DNA of 64,000 nucleotides from positions 1 through 64,000 of the forward strand of contig PCUY01000057.1 of assembly GCA_002787815.1 (NCBI GenBank). Reading direction: 5' to 3'. Within the stretch, counting starts at the first letter, position 1, and each line of letters begins with the position of its first letter. Below the pieces are notes generated by a model. That model was not told where the DNA came from. It saw nothing but the letters and a program-made list of their open reading frames with translations, and searched no databases. Positions 55,073 through 64,000 of this stretch are shown in pieces. The position numbers were made by a program, and so were the translations under genes. This stretch comes from Bacteroidetes bacterium CG12_big_fil_rev_8_21_14_0_65_60_17. GTDB taxonomy: Bacteria > Bacteroidota > Rhodothermia > Rhodothermales > UBA10348.

Positions 55073-55136
55073 CACATTTATATTGGCAGACAGTACCTAT
55101 TTTCATTTACTCTGAGCCCGAATTGCGAGGTATACC

Positions 55137-55487
55137 ATGGCAACTGACGTCATGAACATGATTGAAGAGTCGCAGAAACGCGACGACATCCCTGCTTTCA
55201 CGGCAGGTGACACGGTGAATGTGCACGTCCGCGTCGTGGAAGGCGACAAGGAGCGTATCCAGCAGTACCAGGGAGTGGTTCTCGGTTTCAAGGGCTCTGG
55301 CGCCCGCCGGACGTTCACGGTGCGTAAAGTCTCGAGCAACGTTGGAGTTGAGCGTATTTTCCCGATCTTTTCTCCCAAGATTGCCAAGATCGAACGCGTA
55401 CGTGAGGGAACGGTGCGCCGGGCCAAGCTCTACTACCTGCGCGATCGCCGGGGCAAAGCCGCCCGTATCAAGGAGCGGCAGCGCTAG
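55137..55487 (+). CDS. rplS: 50S ribosomal protein L19
   Basis: 116 residues, standard length: [57 protein letters not shown] and [18 protein letters not shown]. Lies at the subunit interface of the ribosome. 64 bp separate it from trmD; the gap contains TATATTGG, a partial match to a Bacteroidota -7 element. Confidence 0.97.
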   Translation: MATDVMNMIEESQKRDDIPAFTAGDTVNVHVRVVEGDKERIQQYQGVVLGFKGSGARRTFTVRKVSSNVGVERIFPIFSPKIAKIERVREGTVRRAKLYYLRDRRGKAARIKERQR

Positions 55488-55516
55488 AAGGCTGTTGAAC
55501 AAATAGAGCGCGCCTG

Positions 55517-56248
55517 GTGCGTCTGGCCATCTGGAATACACCGTTTACCAAGCCTGTTGGACACGCGTTCGATTCGGTTCCGGGGATTTCCGTGTTCCAG
55601 GGATCGTCGGTAGACGTCGTGGCCCGTCTGGCTGCAGACCAGGCCGATGTCGCACTTGTCCCTGCTGATCATGCACTGACGGCTTCCGACGATGTGGACA
55701 TCCTGCCGGCCGTGGCGGTTTCCATGTGGCAGGCCGAGAGTTCGCGTCTTGTTCTGCCAAGTGGTCTTTCCAGTCCTGTCCTCTCCCTGCTGACAGGGCC
55801 GGAGTCACTGTACATGACGTTGCTGGCGCGTATCGTGCTCAAGGAGCATTACGGAAAACAGGTACTGGTCCTGGATGCAGGAGAGTTCCAACTCCACCCT
55901 TCCTGGATGCCGGCGGTTGTGGCAGAAGGAGAGGGAGATCCGTTTGAGATGGATCTTGTGCAGGAATGGTCGGAAATGGCGCACTATCCCCTCGTCGCGG
56001 CGCTGTTCATCACACGCAAAGGACAGGCGACGGGTGAGGTCATCCGAACGGTACGTGATGTAGTCTGCGCCTTCGATGACAAACGCGATGACAGGGAACG
56101 CAACCGTGTTCGTCTGAGGCTCGATGACCTGACTGTAGCCAGCCTCAGTGAATTGGCAGACTATTTGTTTTATTACGAGATGACCCCGGAGATCCAGGGA
56201 GTCACGTTTGCGAGTCTGGACGACGAGGAAGAGGAGACACATCCATGA
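55517..56248 (+). CDS. MqnA/MqnD-like menaquinone biosynthesis protein
   Basis: 243 residues from GTG 55517. It has the periplasmic-binding-like fold features of MqnA/MqnD: a start RLAIWNTPFTKPVGHAF, DQADVALVPADHAL and SRLVLPSGLSSPV. The family takes part in the futalosine route to menaquinone (chorismate dehydration, or 1,4-dihydroxy-6-naphthoate formation). It is short (about 280 usual) and divergent, and no other mqn genes are in the window, so the role is tentative. smpB begins in its last 4 bp (ATGA). Confidence 0.55.
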   Translation: MRLAIWNTPFTKPVGHAFDSVPGISVFQGSSVDVVARLAADQADVALVPADHALTASDDVDILPAVAVSMWQAESSRLVLPSGLSSPVLSLLTGPESLYMTLLARIVLKEHYGKQVLVLDAGEFQLHPSWMPAVVAEGEGDPFEMDLVQEWSEMAHYPLVAALFITRKGQATGEVIRTVRDVVCAFDDKRDDRERNRVRLRLDDLTVASLSELADYLFYYEMTPEIQGVTFASLDDEEEETHP

Positions 56249-56700
56249 CAGATGCACGCAAAATCGTAACCAAAAACAGGAAAGCTACCCACGAATACCA
56301 CATCGAGGAGCGCCTTGAGGCAGGATTGGCGCTCAGGGGAACTGAAGTCAAGGCGCTTCGCCATGGGAAAGCCAATCTCCAGGAAGCCTTCTGTGCCCTC
56401 GAAGGGGGTGAACTGAAGCTGTTTCAGTGTCATATTGCACCATACGAATATGGCAACCGGCAGAACCACGACCCGCTCAGGCCCCGAACGCTGCTCATGC
56501 ACCGCAGGGAAATAGACCAGTTTGCCAAGGCTACGGCGCAGAAAGGTTATACGATCATTCCGCTGTCCATTTATTTCAGGAACGGGCGTGCAAAGGTCGA
56601 GATCGGTCTCGCCAAGGGTAAAAAGCTCTACGACAAGCGCCACGATATAGCGGAACGGGAGACCAAAAGGCGGATGGACCGGTTGTCCAAGGCACGTTGA
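56245..56700 (+). CDS. smpB: SsrA-binding protein SmpB
   Basis: 151 residues, full length: KIVTKNRKATHEYHIEERLEAG, LRGTEVKALRHGKANLQEA, DPLRPRTLLMHRREIDQ and VEIGLAKGKKLYDKRHDIA. SmpB carries tmRNA to stalled ribosomes and mimics the tRNA codon-anticodon part. The ssrA gene is not in the window. Confidence 0.97.
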   Translation: MTDARKIVTKNRKATHEYHIEERLEAGLALRGTEVKALRHGKANLQEAFCALEGGELKLFQCHIAPYEYGNRQNHDPLRPRTLLMHRREIDQFAKATAQKGYTIIPLSIYFRNGRAKVEIGLAKGKKLYDKRHDIAERETKRRMDRLSKAR

Positions 56701-56779
56701 CAGACCGTTCACACGCGAAAGCGGACCAATGGTCACTTTGTCCCCCTCGTGTGAGTCTCGTGCGAAGTATACTACCCGG

Positions 56780-58867
56780 ATGATGTACCCTGTGGGCGTA
56801 TACCGATCCCTGTTGCGTATGCTGGTGCTGGCAGCGCTGCTGTCTGCCCTTGTTGCTTCCGATTCGGTAGCACGTCAGGTCCCTCCGGGAGAACAAGGTA
56901 CGTTGGATGCGACGGTCCAGATGGTCTACGACCTGCTGCGGGGGACAGACGAGGACCGGGCAGAAGGGGAAGCACTCCTGCAACATGTGTTGGATGGCCA
57001 TCCGACGCACACGAGAGCCCGTGAGGTTGATATCTGGCGGCGATACCGGTTTGGTGGATCGTTCATGCCCGTTGTGCGGCACGAAATGAGGGAGCGGGCG
57101 GCGAGGCAACTTCTCAGGGACGACAGTCTGAATGCGGGTGCACATCTGGTGCTTGGCCTGCTGGAGCTTGACCTGTTCCGCCAGAGTCACAACCGGGTCC
57201 AGTTGCCCTCCCGGCTGTCCGAGGGAAATCGGATCGATTCATGGCTGGGGTTTGTAGATGTGGCGGTGGAAAGATCAGACAAAGACACGCTCGTCTCCCT
57301 CTTCGACGGGGAGTTTCTCAATGCCCGCGCCCGTCTGGTTCGGGATGACGACGTGTCGGGCCGTCATGCTGAACGTGCCCGGGGCCACCTGGAAACCGCC
57401 ATATCAGATGCATTCTGGGCCAGTGAGGCTGGAGATGGGTTGGCAGAACTCGCTGTCCGTACGCGTGACGGAGCGTTATTGGAATTCGTCGCCACACAAT
57501 TGGAGCGGCATGCGAACACGGCGCGAGCCCACGAATTGTGGACGCTCCACCACATCATGGGGGGGCGGACCGAAGAAGCTCTCCGAAGCCATGATGCCGC
57601 GAGGCGTTCCATGAAGGCCAGCAGGTTACGGCAGGTCGAAGATCTGCGGACGGTGGCTGCACCCTCGATGATGGCTGCCGACTCCGTGGACCAGGACTGG
57701 ATGGACAAGGATCCGCTGTGGATGACCGAGGGAAATGAACGGGCGGCCGAGCACATGGCCCGGGTCGTGGTCGTAGAGCTTCTCTTCGGGTCGTATTTGT
57801 CGCCCGAGCGTGCTCTTTTTTCAGATCCCGGGCAACTTGTGCTCCGATACGGGATCCCCTCGGAAACAGTCCGTTTTTCTTCCGATCAGGATGGATTCCT
57901 GCTGCTGAACTATCCGGATCAGTACTACCTGTTTCACGACATGGCAAAAGCCGGTACATGGATTTTCTACAGCAGCTCGGCAGCGGCGCTTACCGGGCCA
58001 CGGAGCGTGACGCCCCAGTGGGAGCGGGATTTTGCTCTGCGGGCTCAGGAAGCGTTTGAAAACCAACCGGACATAGGCCGGATACCGGACAAGGACCGCG
58101 TTGATATGAACACGGCCTGGTATGTGTTCAGTGACGGCAAAGGTGCGCCGGGCCGAGACGGGTTGACGGCTGTTGCCGCATGGTGCGCGCCGGAGTCGCT
58201 GCGGAGTGAGAACGTCCGGATGGGTATGTATGCTGTTGAGCGCAATGGGCAACAGGTCGTGCTCCGGAAGGAGTGGTCGGGTTCGCCGGGGACCGGTGAC
58301 GGCAGTGAACATTGCCGGACCAATACGCGTCAGGTACGGTTGCCCGCAGGACGTTGGCGGATGTCGCTGGAAGCGGTGGCGACGAGCACATACACCGTGT
58401 CCCGTCACGAGGCCGTCGTATCTACCATGAGTAGTATAGTACCGGCCCGACTGATTGTGGAGAGGGATCCGGAAAGCGCGCCGCCCGATGGATTCTTTGA
58501 GCGGGGAGATCTCTGGATAGAGCCGCTGGTGCCAGCGGCCGTGCCGTCCAACGAACCGGTGTCCGTGTACGCGGAAGTGAACGGGATTCCGGAGGATGTT
58601 GAATCTGTTTCCATTGAAGCCGTACTGGGTCCGCGGAGCGGGGACGAGGGTCGGCGGTGGTTCGGAAGGGGGCGCAAGGAGGCGGTATCGGTTCGGTTTG
58701 AGCAGGATGTTACAGGGTCCTGGGCGGCTGTGCGTCTTGTGCTCGACGTTTCGAACGTGGATCCGGGAGCCTATGACCTGGTGGTGCGTGTGACGGGCGG
58801 CCATGGAAACTTTTTCACGACCGAGAACAGGGCGATGCTGGTCGTTCTTGAAGACGCAGATGGATAA
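56780..58867 (+). CDS. GWxTD-related secreted protein 1
   Basis: About 695 residues from ATG 56780 (an ATG at 56729 in frame is less likely). A signal peptide-like N terminus (MLVLAALLSALVASDSVA) is followed by a helical TPR-like region, then a GWxTD-type block near residue 340-360 (DPLWMTEGNERAAEH ... RALFSDPGQLVLRYGIPSE) and a beta-rich C-terminal half. Two cysteines occur in the second half. GWxTD-domain proteins are found in Bacteroidota and Acidobacteriota and have no known function. Its stop overlaps the TonB receptor start by 8 bp. It begins the four-gene cluster that ends at the window edge. Confidence 0.7.
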   Translation: MMYPVGVYRSLLRMLVLAALLSALVASDSVARQVPPGEQGTLDATVQMVYDLLRGTDEDRAEGEALLQHVLDGHPTHTRAREVDIWRRYRFGGSFMPVVRHEMRERAARQLLRDDSLNAGAHLVLGLLELDLFRQSHNRVQLPSRLSEGNRIDSWLGFVDVAVERSDKDTLVSLFDGEFLNARARLVRDDDVSGRHAERARGHLETAISDAFWASEAGDGLAELAVRTRDGALLEFVATQLERHANTARAHELWTLHHIMGGRTEEALRSHDAARRSMKASRLRQVEDLRTVAAPSMMAADSVDQDWMDKDPLWMTEGNERAAEHMARVVVVELLFGSYLSPERALFSDPGQLVLRYGIPSETVRFSSDQDGFLLLNYPDQYYLFHDMAKAGTWIFYSSSAAALTGPRSVTPQWERDFALRAQEAFENQPDIGRIPDKDRVDMNTAWYVFSDGKGAPGRDGLTAVAAWCAPESLRSENVRMGMYAVERNGQQVVLRKEWSGSPGTGDGSEHCRTNTRQVRLPAGRWRMSLEAVATSTYTVSRHEAVVSTMSSIVPARLIVERDPESAPPDGFFERGDLWIEPLVPAAVPSNEPVSVYAEVNGIPEDVESVSIEAVLGPRSGDEGRRWFGRGRKEAVSVRFEQDVTGSWAAVRLVLDVSNVDPGAYDLVVRVTGGHGNFFTTENRAMLVVLEDADG

Positions 58868-61133
58868 AAGGCTGATTTGCTTCGCATTGGTCGTGCTGCT
58901 TTCGTCGGCACGATTTTATTTCGATACGGTTGCCCAGGTGGCGATTGTGCGCGGAACGGTGACCGATGCGACATCGGGAGAAACTCTGCCCGGCGTGAAC
59001 GTGGTGCTGCTCAGTGACGACGGGGATCTTGTCAAAGGGGCGGTAACCGACGAGTCGGGCGTCTATGCGCTCTCGCGTATTTCCCGAGGCGTGTTTACGC
59101 TGCGAGCCACATTCGTGGGATTTGATGCCTGGGAGCAGAGGGTGATGATAGCGATGGATGAGCGCACAATCATCAATATCGCGCTCGAGCCTGTGCAGTC
59201 GGAACTGGGCGAGGTCGTGGTAGAGGGCGACAGGCGCGATGGTATCGTGAAGGTGACGGCAGGCCAGACAACCGTGCTGCCAACGGACATCGACCTCGTG
59301 CCCTCGCCGGACGTGTCGGGTGATCTGGTCAATTATCTGACCGCGATGCCGGGAATTGTATCGGTGGGTGACAGGGGAGGTCAACTGTTTGTCCGCGGGG
59401 GGGAACCCTGGCAGAATCTGGTCCTGCTGGACGGTATGTGGGTATACCAGCCATTTCACGTTCTCGGCTTCTTTTCCGCTTTTCCAAGTGATATCATTTC
59501 ATCGGTTGATGTCTATGCAGGCGGTTTTCCGAGTCAGTTCGGTGGTCGACTCTCCTCGGTCATGGACGTGCGCAGCCGCAACGGCAACAAGCGGTCATAT
59601 GAGGGCTCGGCGGCAATTGCGCCGTTCATCACAGGCTTCACACTGGAAGGGCCCCTCGATACAAATGGCAAGGTCTCCTTTCTGACATCGTACCGGGAAT
59701 CGGTCATTGAACGGGGTGCATCACACCTGGTGTCCGATGATCTGCCGTACTCGTTCGGGGACTTCTACGGGAAAATCCATGCGCTTCCATCCGGAAACTC
59801 ACAGTTGTCCATCAGTCTGCTTACGACGCACGATGAGGGAGCTGTCTTCGAGGGAACGGCGGTGGAACCCGCGGAGCAGGTGGAGTGGAAAAATACGGCA
59901 GCAGGCATCCGTTATACGGTGCTTCCGAATGTGTTGCCGGCCATGGCCCAGTTCAGTATCAATGTGTCCAGGTTGGAGTCCGATCAGAGTGTGGGCACGG
60001 CCAATTCGAGAAGCACGGAGATCGAGTCGGTCAACAGCAACGCGGATATTACGTACTTCAACGGCGATACGACCGTGAGATGGGGCATCTTTGCACGGTC
60101 ACTGCGCGCAGAATCGCGTCTTGGCGGCTTGTTCCAGAACGTAGAGCTTCGGGAAGAATTCCTGACCGAGGTGGGAGCTTATGTGGAGCCGGAGTGGGAG
60201 GTTCGCGGGGGTTGGGATGTGAGGGTAGGACTCCGGGCCCACAGTTTCCCCAGTAAGAGTGTGAGTTTCCTTGAGCCCCGATTGCGACTTGTTCGGACAG
60301 GGCTCGTGAATGAGATTTCTCTGGCGGCCGGAATCTATCACCAGGAAATCGTTGGCCTGCTTGACCGTCGGGATGCGGCCGGCGTGTTCACGGCGTGGGC
60401 TGCTGTGCCGGATGGGTTCAGCGTGCCGTCATCATCGCACCTTATCGTCGGCTGGCAGCGGACATTTTCGGAGTCGTTCGAGCTGGGCATAGAGCTGTAT
60501 GGCAAGGAGCTGCGCAATCTCTTCATTCCGGAGTGGACGGCGTTTCCCCGGTTTACGACGAATCTCCAGGAAGCCGACGGGGAGGTTCTCGGTGGCGATT
60601 TCCGACTGAACTACCAGAAGGGCCGGTTCGGAGTTTTTGTGACTTACGGGCTGTCGCGAACACGTTACAATGCCAAACAGGAGTCACTTCCCGTGTGGTT
60701 CGGTACGGATGAACTGGAGTTTCGACCAGCCCATGACCGGCGACACCAGATCAATGTGGTGTCCAGGCTCGACACGCGTTATGCAAATTTTTCAACACGG
60801 TGGCAATTCGGATCCGGTCTTCCATTCAATCAGGCACAGGGTTTTGATGGATTCGTACTGCTCGACGGTAATGTGGATGTGACGACGGAACCCGGCAGCC
60901 GACGCGTAATTTTCGACAAGCCATTCGGCGGAGAGCTGCCAACCTACCACCGCCTGGACATTTCGGCTGAAAAATCAATGCGTGTGTCCGGTCACGGACG
61001 GCTCACGCTCCAGGCAGGTGTAATCAATATTTATGATCGTTCCAACCTGTTCTTCCTGGATGTATTCACACAGAACAGGGTGGACCAGATTCCCATCATT
61101 CCGAATTTCGGCCTCAAATTGGAGTTTCACTGA
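58860..61133 (+). CDS. TonB-dependent receptor, CarboxypepD_reg-like type
   Basis: 757 residues from ATG 58860, which overlaps the previous stop. Signal peptide (LICFALVVLLSSARFYFDTVAQ), a CarboxypepD_reg-like domain (IVRGTVTDATSGETLPGVNVV ... ATFVGFDAWEQRV), plug domain with GQLFVRGGEPWQNLVLLDGM and AGGFPSQFGGRLSSVMDV, and a barrel ending NFGLKLEFH. Outer membrane receptor powered by TonB; the substrate is unknown. The downstream DUF4249 lipoprotein is a frequent partner of such receptors in Bacteroidota. Confidence 0.87.
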   Translation: MDKRLICFALVVLLSSARFYFDTVAQVAIVRGTVTDATSGETLPGVNVVLLSDDGDLVKGAVTDESGVYALSRISRGVFTLRATFVGFDAWEQRVMIAMDERTIINIALEPVQSELGEVVVEGDRRDGIVKVTAGQTTVLPTDIDLVPSPDVSGDLVNYLTAMPGIVSVGDRGGQLFVRGGEPWQNLVLLDGMWVYQPFHVLGFFSAFPSDIISSVDVYAGGFPSQFGGRLSSVMDVRSRNGNKRSYEGSAAIAPFITGFTLEGPLDTNGKVSFLTSYRESVIERGASHLVSDDLPYSFGDFYGKIHALPSGNSQLSISLLTTHDEGAVFEGTAVEPAEQVEWKNTAAGIRYTVLPNVLPAMAQFSINVSRLESDQSVGTANSRSTEIESVNSNADITYFNGDTTVRWGIFARSLRAESRLGGLFQNVELREEFLTEVGAYVEPEWEVRGGWDVRVGLRAHSFPSKSVSFLEPRLRLVRTGLVNEISLAAGIYHQEIVGLLDRRDAAGVFTAWAAVPDGFSVPSSSHLIVGWQRTFSESFELGIELYGKELRNLFIPEWTAFPRFTTNLQEADGEVLGGDFRLNYQKGRFGVFVTYGLSRTRYNAKQESLPVWFGTDELEFRPAHDRRHQINVVSRLDTRYANFSTRWQFGSGLPFNQAQGFDGFVLLDGNVDVTTEPGSRRVIFDKPFGGELPTYHRLDISAEKSMRVSGHGRLTLQAGVINIYDRSNLFFLDVFTQNRVDQIPIIPNFGLKLEFH

Positions 61134-61137
61134 TACC

Positions 61138-62031
61138 ATGCAAGCCCATACACTGATATTGTCGACACTGGTTGCCATCCTGGTATCTCTGTTTCTGGTT
61201 GGATGCGAAGAAAATGTCAGCCCCGTCGTGCCGACGGAGCGTGTCTTTACGATGTGGGGCTTTCTGGATCCCACGGTGACCGGGCAGAAAGCGCGTGTAT
61301 TCCGGATTGAACCTGTACTGGAACCCACCCGTCCCGAACCACTCGGTGCCACGATGGCTGTAACCGATGTGGCGTCGGGTCAGATGACTGTATGGCGTGA
61401 CTCGCTGATTCTGTTTCCGGATGGATTTTACGGGCATGTGTACCAGGCCAGTCAGGAGATCGGTTTCGATCGGGAATACCTCGTTGAACTGGAAACGCCC
61501 GAAGGTCTCGCTTCTTCGGTGCTCGTACGCACGCCCCCCGAAACCTCGCCGGAGTTGTCGGAAATCCAGAACGTACGTTTCAACGTGAAATTCCGCGTAC
61601 GCTGGAACAGGGCACCGCAGCTTCTGGATTTGAAAGTGCGCTACCATGTGGGTTTTCGCAGTCGAGGGTCGAGCGGGGCCTTCACGTCCGGTGTGGTTAC
61701 ACTACAGACGGGTGCGGTTGAAACCGCTTCTGACGGCACTCCCGTCACGCTGATTGAGCCCACTGCCGACCTGGGTACCATCCTGCAGATGCTGAACCTG
61801 CAGGCCGGACGCGATGAAATGACACTGGACTCCATTACGGTTGCACCGTTCGTGGCGTCGGATGAATGGCGCTCACCGACTGGCTCGTTCGATGCGGAAG
61901 TACTCGTGCAGCCGGGGACATTGTCCAATGTCGAAAACGGATTCGGCTTTTTCGGGGCCGGATTCGAGGATGCGTTTGTCGTTCACCTGCCTGATGATGC
62001 CGTAGAGAACGCAGGTTTTACGATTCGCTGA
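61138..62031 (+). CDS. DUF4249 outer membrane lipoprotein
   Basis: 297 residues from ATG 61138. Signal peptide with lipobox LVGC, cysteine about residue 23 (ILVSLFLVGCEENVSPV). Beta-rich with FTMWGFLDPT, GATMAVTDVASGQMTVW and FYGHVYQASQEIGFDREYLV. DUF4249 proteins are paired with TonB receptors and assumed to sit at the outer membrane, but their role is unknown. 4 bp separate it from the receptor gene. Confidence 0.75.
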   Translation: MQAHTLILSTLVAILVSLFLVGCEENVSPVVPTERVFTMWGFLDPTVTGQKARVFRIEPVLEPTRPEPLGATMAVTDVASGQMTVWRDSLILFPDGFYGHVYQASQEIGFDREYLVELETPEGLASSVLVRTPPETSPELSEIQNVRFNVKFRVRWNRAPQLLDLKVRYHVGFRSRGSSGAFTSGVVTLQTGAVETASDGTPVTLIEPTADLGTILQMLNLQAGRDEMTLDSITVAPFVASDEWRSPTGSFDAEVLVQPGTLSNVENGFGFFGAGFEDAFVVHLPDDAVENAGFTIR

Positions 62032-62094
62032 TTTGTTCTGAACCCGATTGTGTGTCGTGGAGTACCATGACATGGATAAATTGGTATCAACAGT

Positions 62095-64000
62095 ATGACC
62101 ATGTACAAGCGTTCGTCCCTGTTGGCAGCCTGTCTACTGCTGGGTGTACTTACCCTGGCCCAGGCCTCATTGGCTCCAGCGCAGTCTGCATCGGATCCGA
62201 TGACCGATGGCATACTTGCCTTTCGCAGCGGCGAGTATGCACAGGCTGTGTCCTTCTTTGAATCGGCCCTTGCGGCCAACCCGGACAACGCCGAAGCACA
62301 CTTTCTGCTCGCCCGCATTTTCTGGGAGACGCCCCTGAGGGACGTTAAACGGGCCGGAAACGAACTTGAAAAGGCCATCGCCATTGAACCGGACAATGTG
62401 CAATATCTTGTCGCTTCCCTGCAACAGAACAAGGCCGATGCATCGAACTTCATCACGGAAAAAATCCGGGAGAGCAAGCGCCGCCGACTGGCACAGACCA
62501 TTCTTGAACTGGATCCGGACAACTCGTTTGCACACGAGGAAATGGGCAGCAGTTACATCCGTGATTTCTGGCGGTACCGCAACGCACTCATGTATCCGGC
62601 GCTTACATTCAACGAGTACAAATACCGGGGGTCAACGACCATAGATCCCATGGCTGGGTATCTGGTGGACGACATCAACGAATTCGACCGCTCACAGGGT
62701 AACCTGGAGTCCGAACCACTGGATACAGAGCTGATCGGCGCTGTTGAAGCGAACTACGACCCCAATTCGATTTTCATGGCCGACGAGTTTGATGTGGAGA
62801 CGCTGAAGCGCCAGGGCATTCCTGTAATGGACCTCTCCAGTCGGGCCCAGAAGGCGTACGACAAGGCTATTTCGCACCTCGGGAAGGCTCTTGAGGCGGA
62901 TCCGCGGCAGCGCTCGGTCTACGACCATCTCATGGAAATCTATGCGCTCAAGGGAGAGTACGAGGAAGCCATGAGCATGCTGTCGCAGATGTACGTGTTC
63001 TTCCCGGAGGACAGCGAACTCTGGACGTATCTGGGTTTCACGCACTACAATCTGGGTAACATGGATGCCGCCTCCAAGTCCTTCGAGACAGCTTTCAAGT
63101 ATATGACACCGGAGGAACGCCAGGCCTATGACGGGCTGGACATCATTCTGCCCCGCGACGAGAAAAAAGCCTATGAAGCCGACAGGGCGGCCTATGCATC
63201 GCGCTTCTGGACAAGCAAGGATCCGCGGTACCTGACGCCGTACAACGAGCGCAAGATGGAGCATTACGTCCGTTTAACCTATGCTGACCTGCTCTATGGC
63301 GCACCGGATCTCGACCTGCGTGGTTGGAATACCGAACGGGGAGCCATTCTGGTCAGGTACGGACCGCCCCAGGGAGATGTCGTGATTATTCCAAGAAGTA
63401 CGTCCGGCGTTCGCCAGGGCGTGGCCCCGGTGGGCGGGACGCAGTCCGACCCGACAGGCAGTGTCGGGTTGGCGCTTGAAGTCGGCCGCCGTGGGTCGGA
63501 GATGGACCTGGCAGAAGAAGCCAACACCTTCAACATCTGGGACTACGGAGAATTCAAGTTTGTGTTTGAGGACCCATTCCGCAACGGAGAGTACCGGCTT
63601 TACAGTCCTTCGGCATCAGAAATAGCGGACGGTTCGCTGCCGTGGGCCAACGATTACACAATCAAGGCGAAGGAGACCTTCCTCGAGACGCCGGAACGAT
63701 ACGAGTACGAGGCTCCGGGGCGCCAGGTGGAATTGCCGTACATGGTGTCATCATTCCGGGGACAGAATGGGCAGACCGATCTGATTGTCAATTATGGCAT
63801 ACCGATCACGGAAAATCTGAACGAAGGACAGGATGTGATCAATATCACGGCCAACACCGGAACGTTCGTCGTGGCAGGCAACCGGGACATGCTGGTAGAG
63901 CGTCGTAACGTGATATACGGTCTCCGGACGGAGCAGATCGTGCCCTTCATCGATACGCAGTTATGGATCAACACGGTTGAGGCCGAAGTCCCGCCGGGTA
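62095..64000 (+). CDS. TPR and GWxTD-domain secreted protein, C-terminally cut by the window edge
   Basis: Open frame from ATG 62095 (ATG 62101 is an alternative) to the window end, 635 residues so far. Signal peptide (SSLLAACLLLGVLTLAQASLA), TPR-like helices (about 37-77 and 255-345, e.g. FRSGEYAQAVSFFESALAAN), and the GWxTD motif RGWNTERGAILVRYGPP near residue 410. The C-terminal beta-rich part follows. It is the second GWxTD-type protein of the cluster, so the receptor and DUF4249 lipoprotein lie between two of them. The stop lies outside the window. Confidence 0.8.
   Translation, partial: MTMYKRSSLLAACLLLGVLTLAQASLAPAQSASDPMTDGILAFRSGEYAQAVSFFESALAANPDNAEAHFLLARIFWETPLRDVKRAGNELEKAIAIEPDNVQYLVASLQQNKADASNFITEKIRESKRRRLAQTILELDPDNSFAHEEMGSSYIRDFWRYRNALMYPALTFNEYKYRGSTTIDPMAGYLVDDINEFDRSQGNLESEPLDTELIGAVEANYDPNSIFMADEFDVETLKRQGIPVMDLSSRAQKAYDKAISHLGKALEADPRQRSVYDHLMEIYALKGEYEEAMSMLSQMYVFFPEDSELWTYLGFTHYNLGNMDAASKSFETAFKYMTPEERQAYDGLDIILPRDEKKAYEADRAAYASRFWTSKDPRYLTPYNERKMEHYVRLTYADLLYGAPDLDLRGWNTERGAILVRYGPPQGDVVIIPRSTSGVRQGVAPVGGTQSDPTGSVGLALEVGRRGSEMDLAEEANTFNIWDYGEFKFVFEDPFRNGEYRLYSPSASEIADGSLPWANDYTIKAKETFLETPERYEYEAPGRQVELPYMVSSFRGQNGQTDLIVNYGIPITENLNEGQDVINITANTGTFVVAGNRDMLVERRNVIYGLRTEQIVPFIDTQLWINTVEAEVPPG

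Noticed and set aside
1-64000. tRNA, rRNA, IS element, prophage or CRISPR array
   Set aside because: No such signatures were seen by eye; a covariance or profile search could still find short RNA genes.

Overview
The window reads as one contiguous stretch of a moderately GC-rich chromosome from the Bacteroidota/Rhodothermota side of the tree. The pointers are type IX secretion (T9SS) C-terminal sorting domains on several exported proteins, a PorV/PorQ-type protein, SusC-style TonB-dependent receptors with a carboxypeptidase-regulatory N-terminal domain, a DUF4249 lipoprotein, DUF5686 and GWxTD proteins, and few clear Shine-Dalgarno sequences. I cannot place it to genus. No rRNA, tRNA, IS element, prophage or CRISPR array was seen.

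Layout. 1-7.1 kb: the edge of a DUF1761 gene, a DnaQ/ExoX-like exonuclease, and a divergent AddB/AddA-type helicase-nuclease pair. 7.1-9.5 kb: an acyl desaturase, the truncated front half of a WbaP-type sugar transferase, and a 429-bp gap holding a run of hairpins that ends in a strong plus-strand terminator (candidate small RNA). 9.5-18.4 kb: a minus-strand operon of TonB receptor, large T9SS protein, PorV-like protein and T9SS-sorted amidase. 18.5-25.7 kb: an FG-GAP T9SS protein, a GHL10-type glycosidase-like T9SS protein, and a LytTR regulator with its PDZ-bearing LytS-like kinase. 25.8-30.9 kb: TatD, two Tat-exported Gfo/Idh/MocA oxidoreductases, ApbE and YceI.

30.9-46.3 kb is mostly housekeeping: dnaK; pgsA-pyrE-cinA; recA-PAP2-DUF5686; a sulfurtransferase; mutS-gamma carbonic anhydrase-purD-NHL lipoprotein. 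46.3-51.6 kb: an XRE/ImmA-type regulator with a near-perfect operator candidate beside its start, adk with an M16-like protein lacking the zinc motif, two PspC proteins, and 5-FCL diverging from an AhpD-like gene with overlapping start codons. 51.7-56.7 kb: ffh-rpsP-rimM-trmD-rplS, a MqnA-like gene and smpB. 56.8-64.0 kb: GWxTD protein, TonB receptor, DUF4249 lipoprotein and a second GWxTD protein with TPRs, which runs off the right edge.

The least explained items are the hairpin-rich RNA candidate at 9.3-9.5 kb, the paired inverted repeats upstream of recA, the palindrome at the XRE regulator start, and the GWxTD/TonB/DUF4249/GWxTD cluster, which looks like an envelope assembly or uptake module of unknown function.
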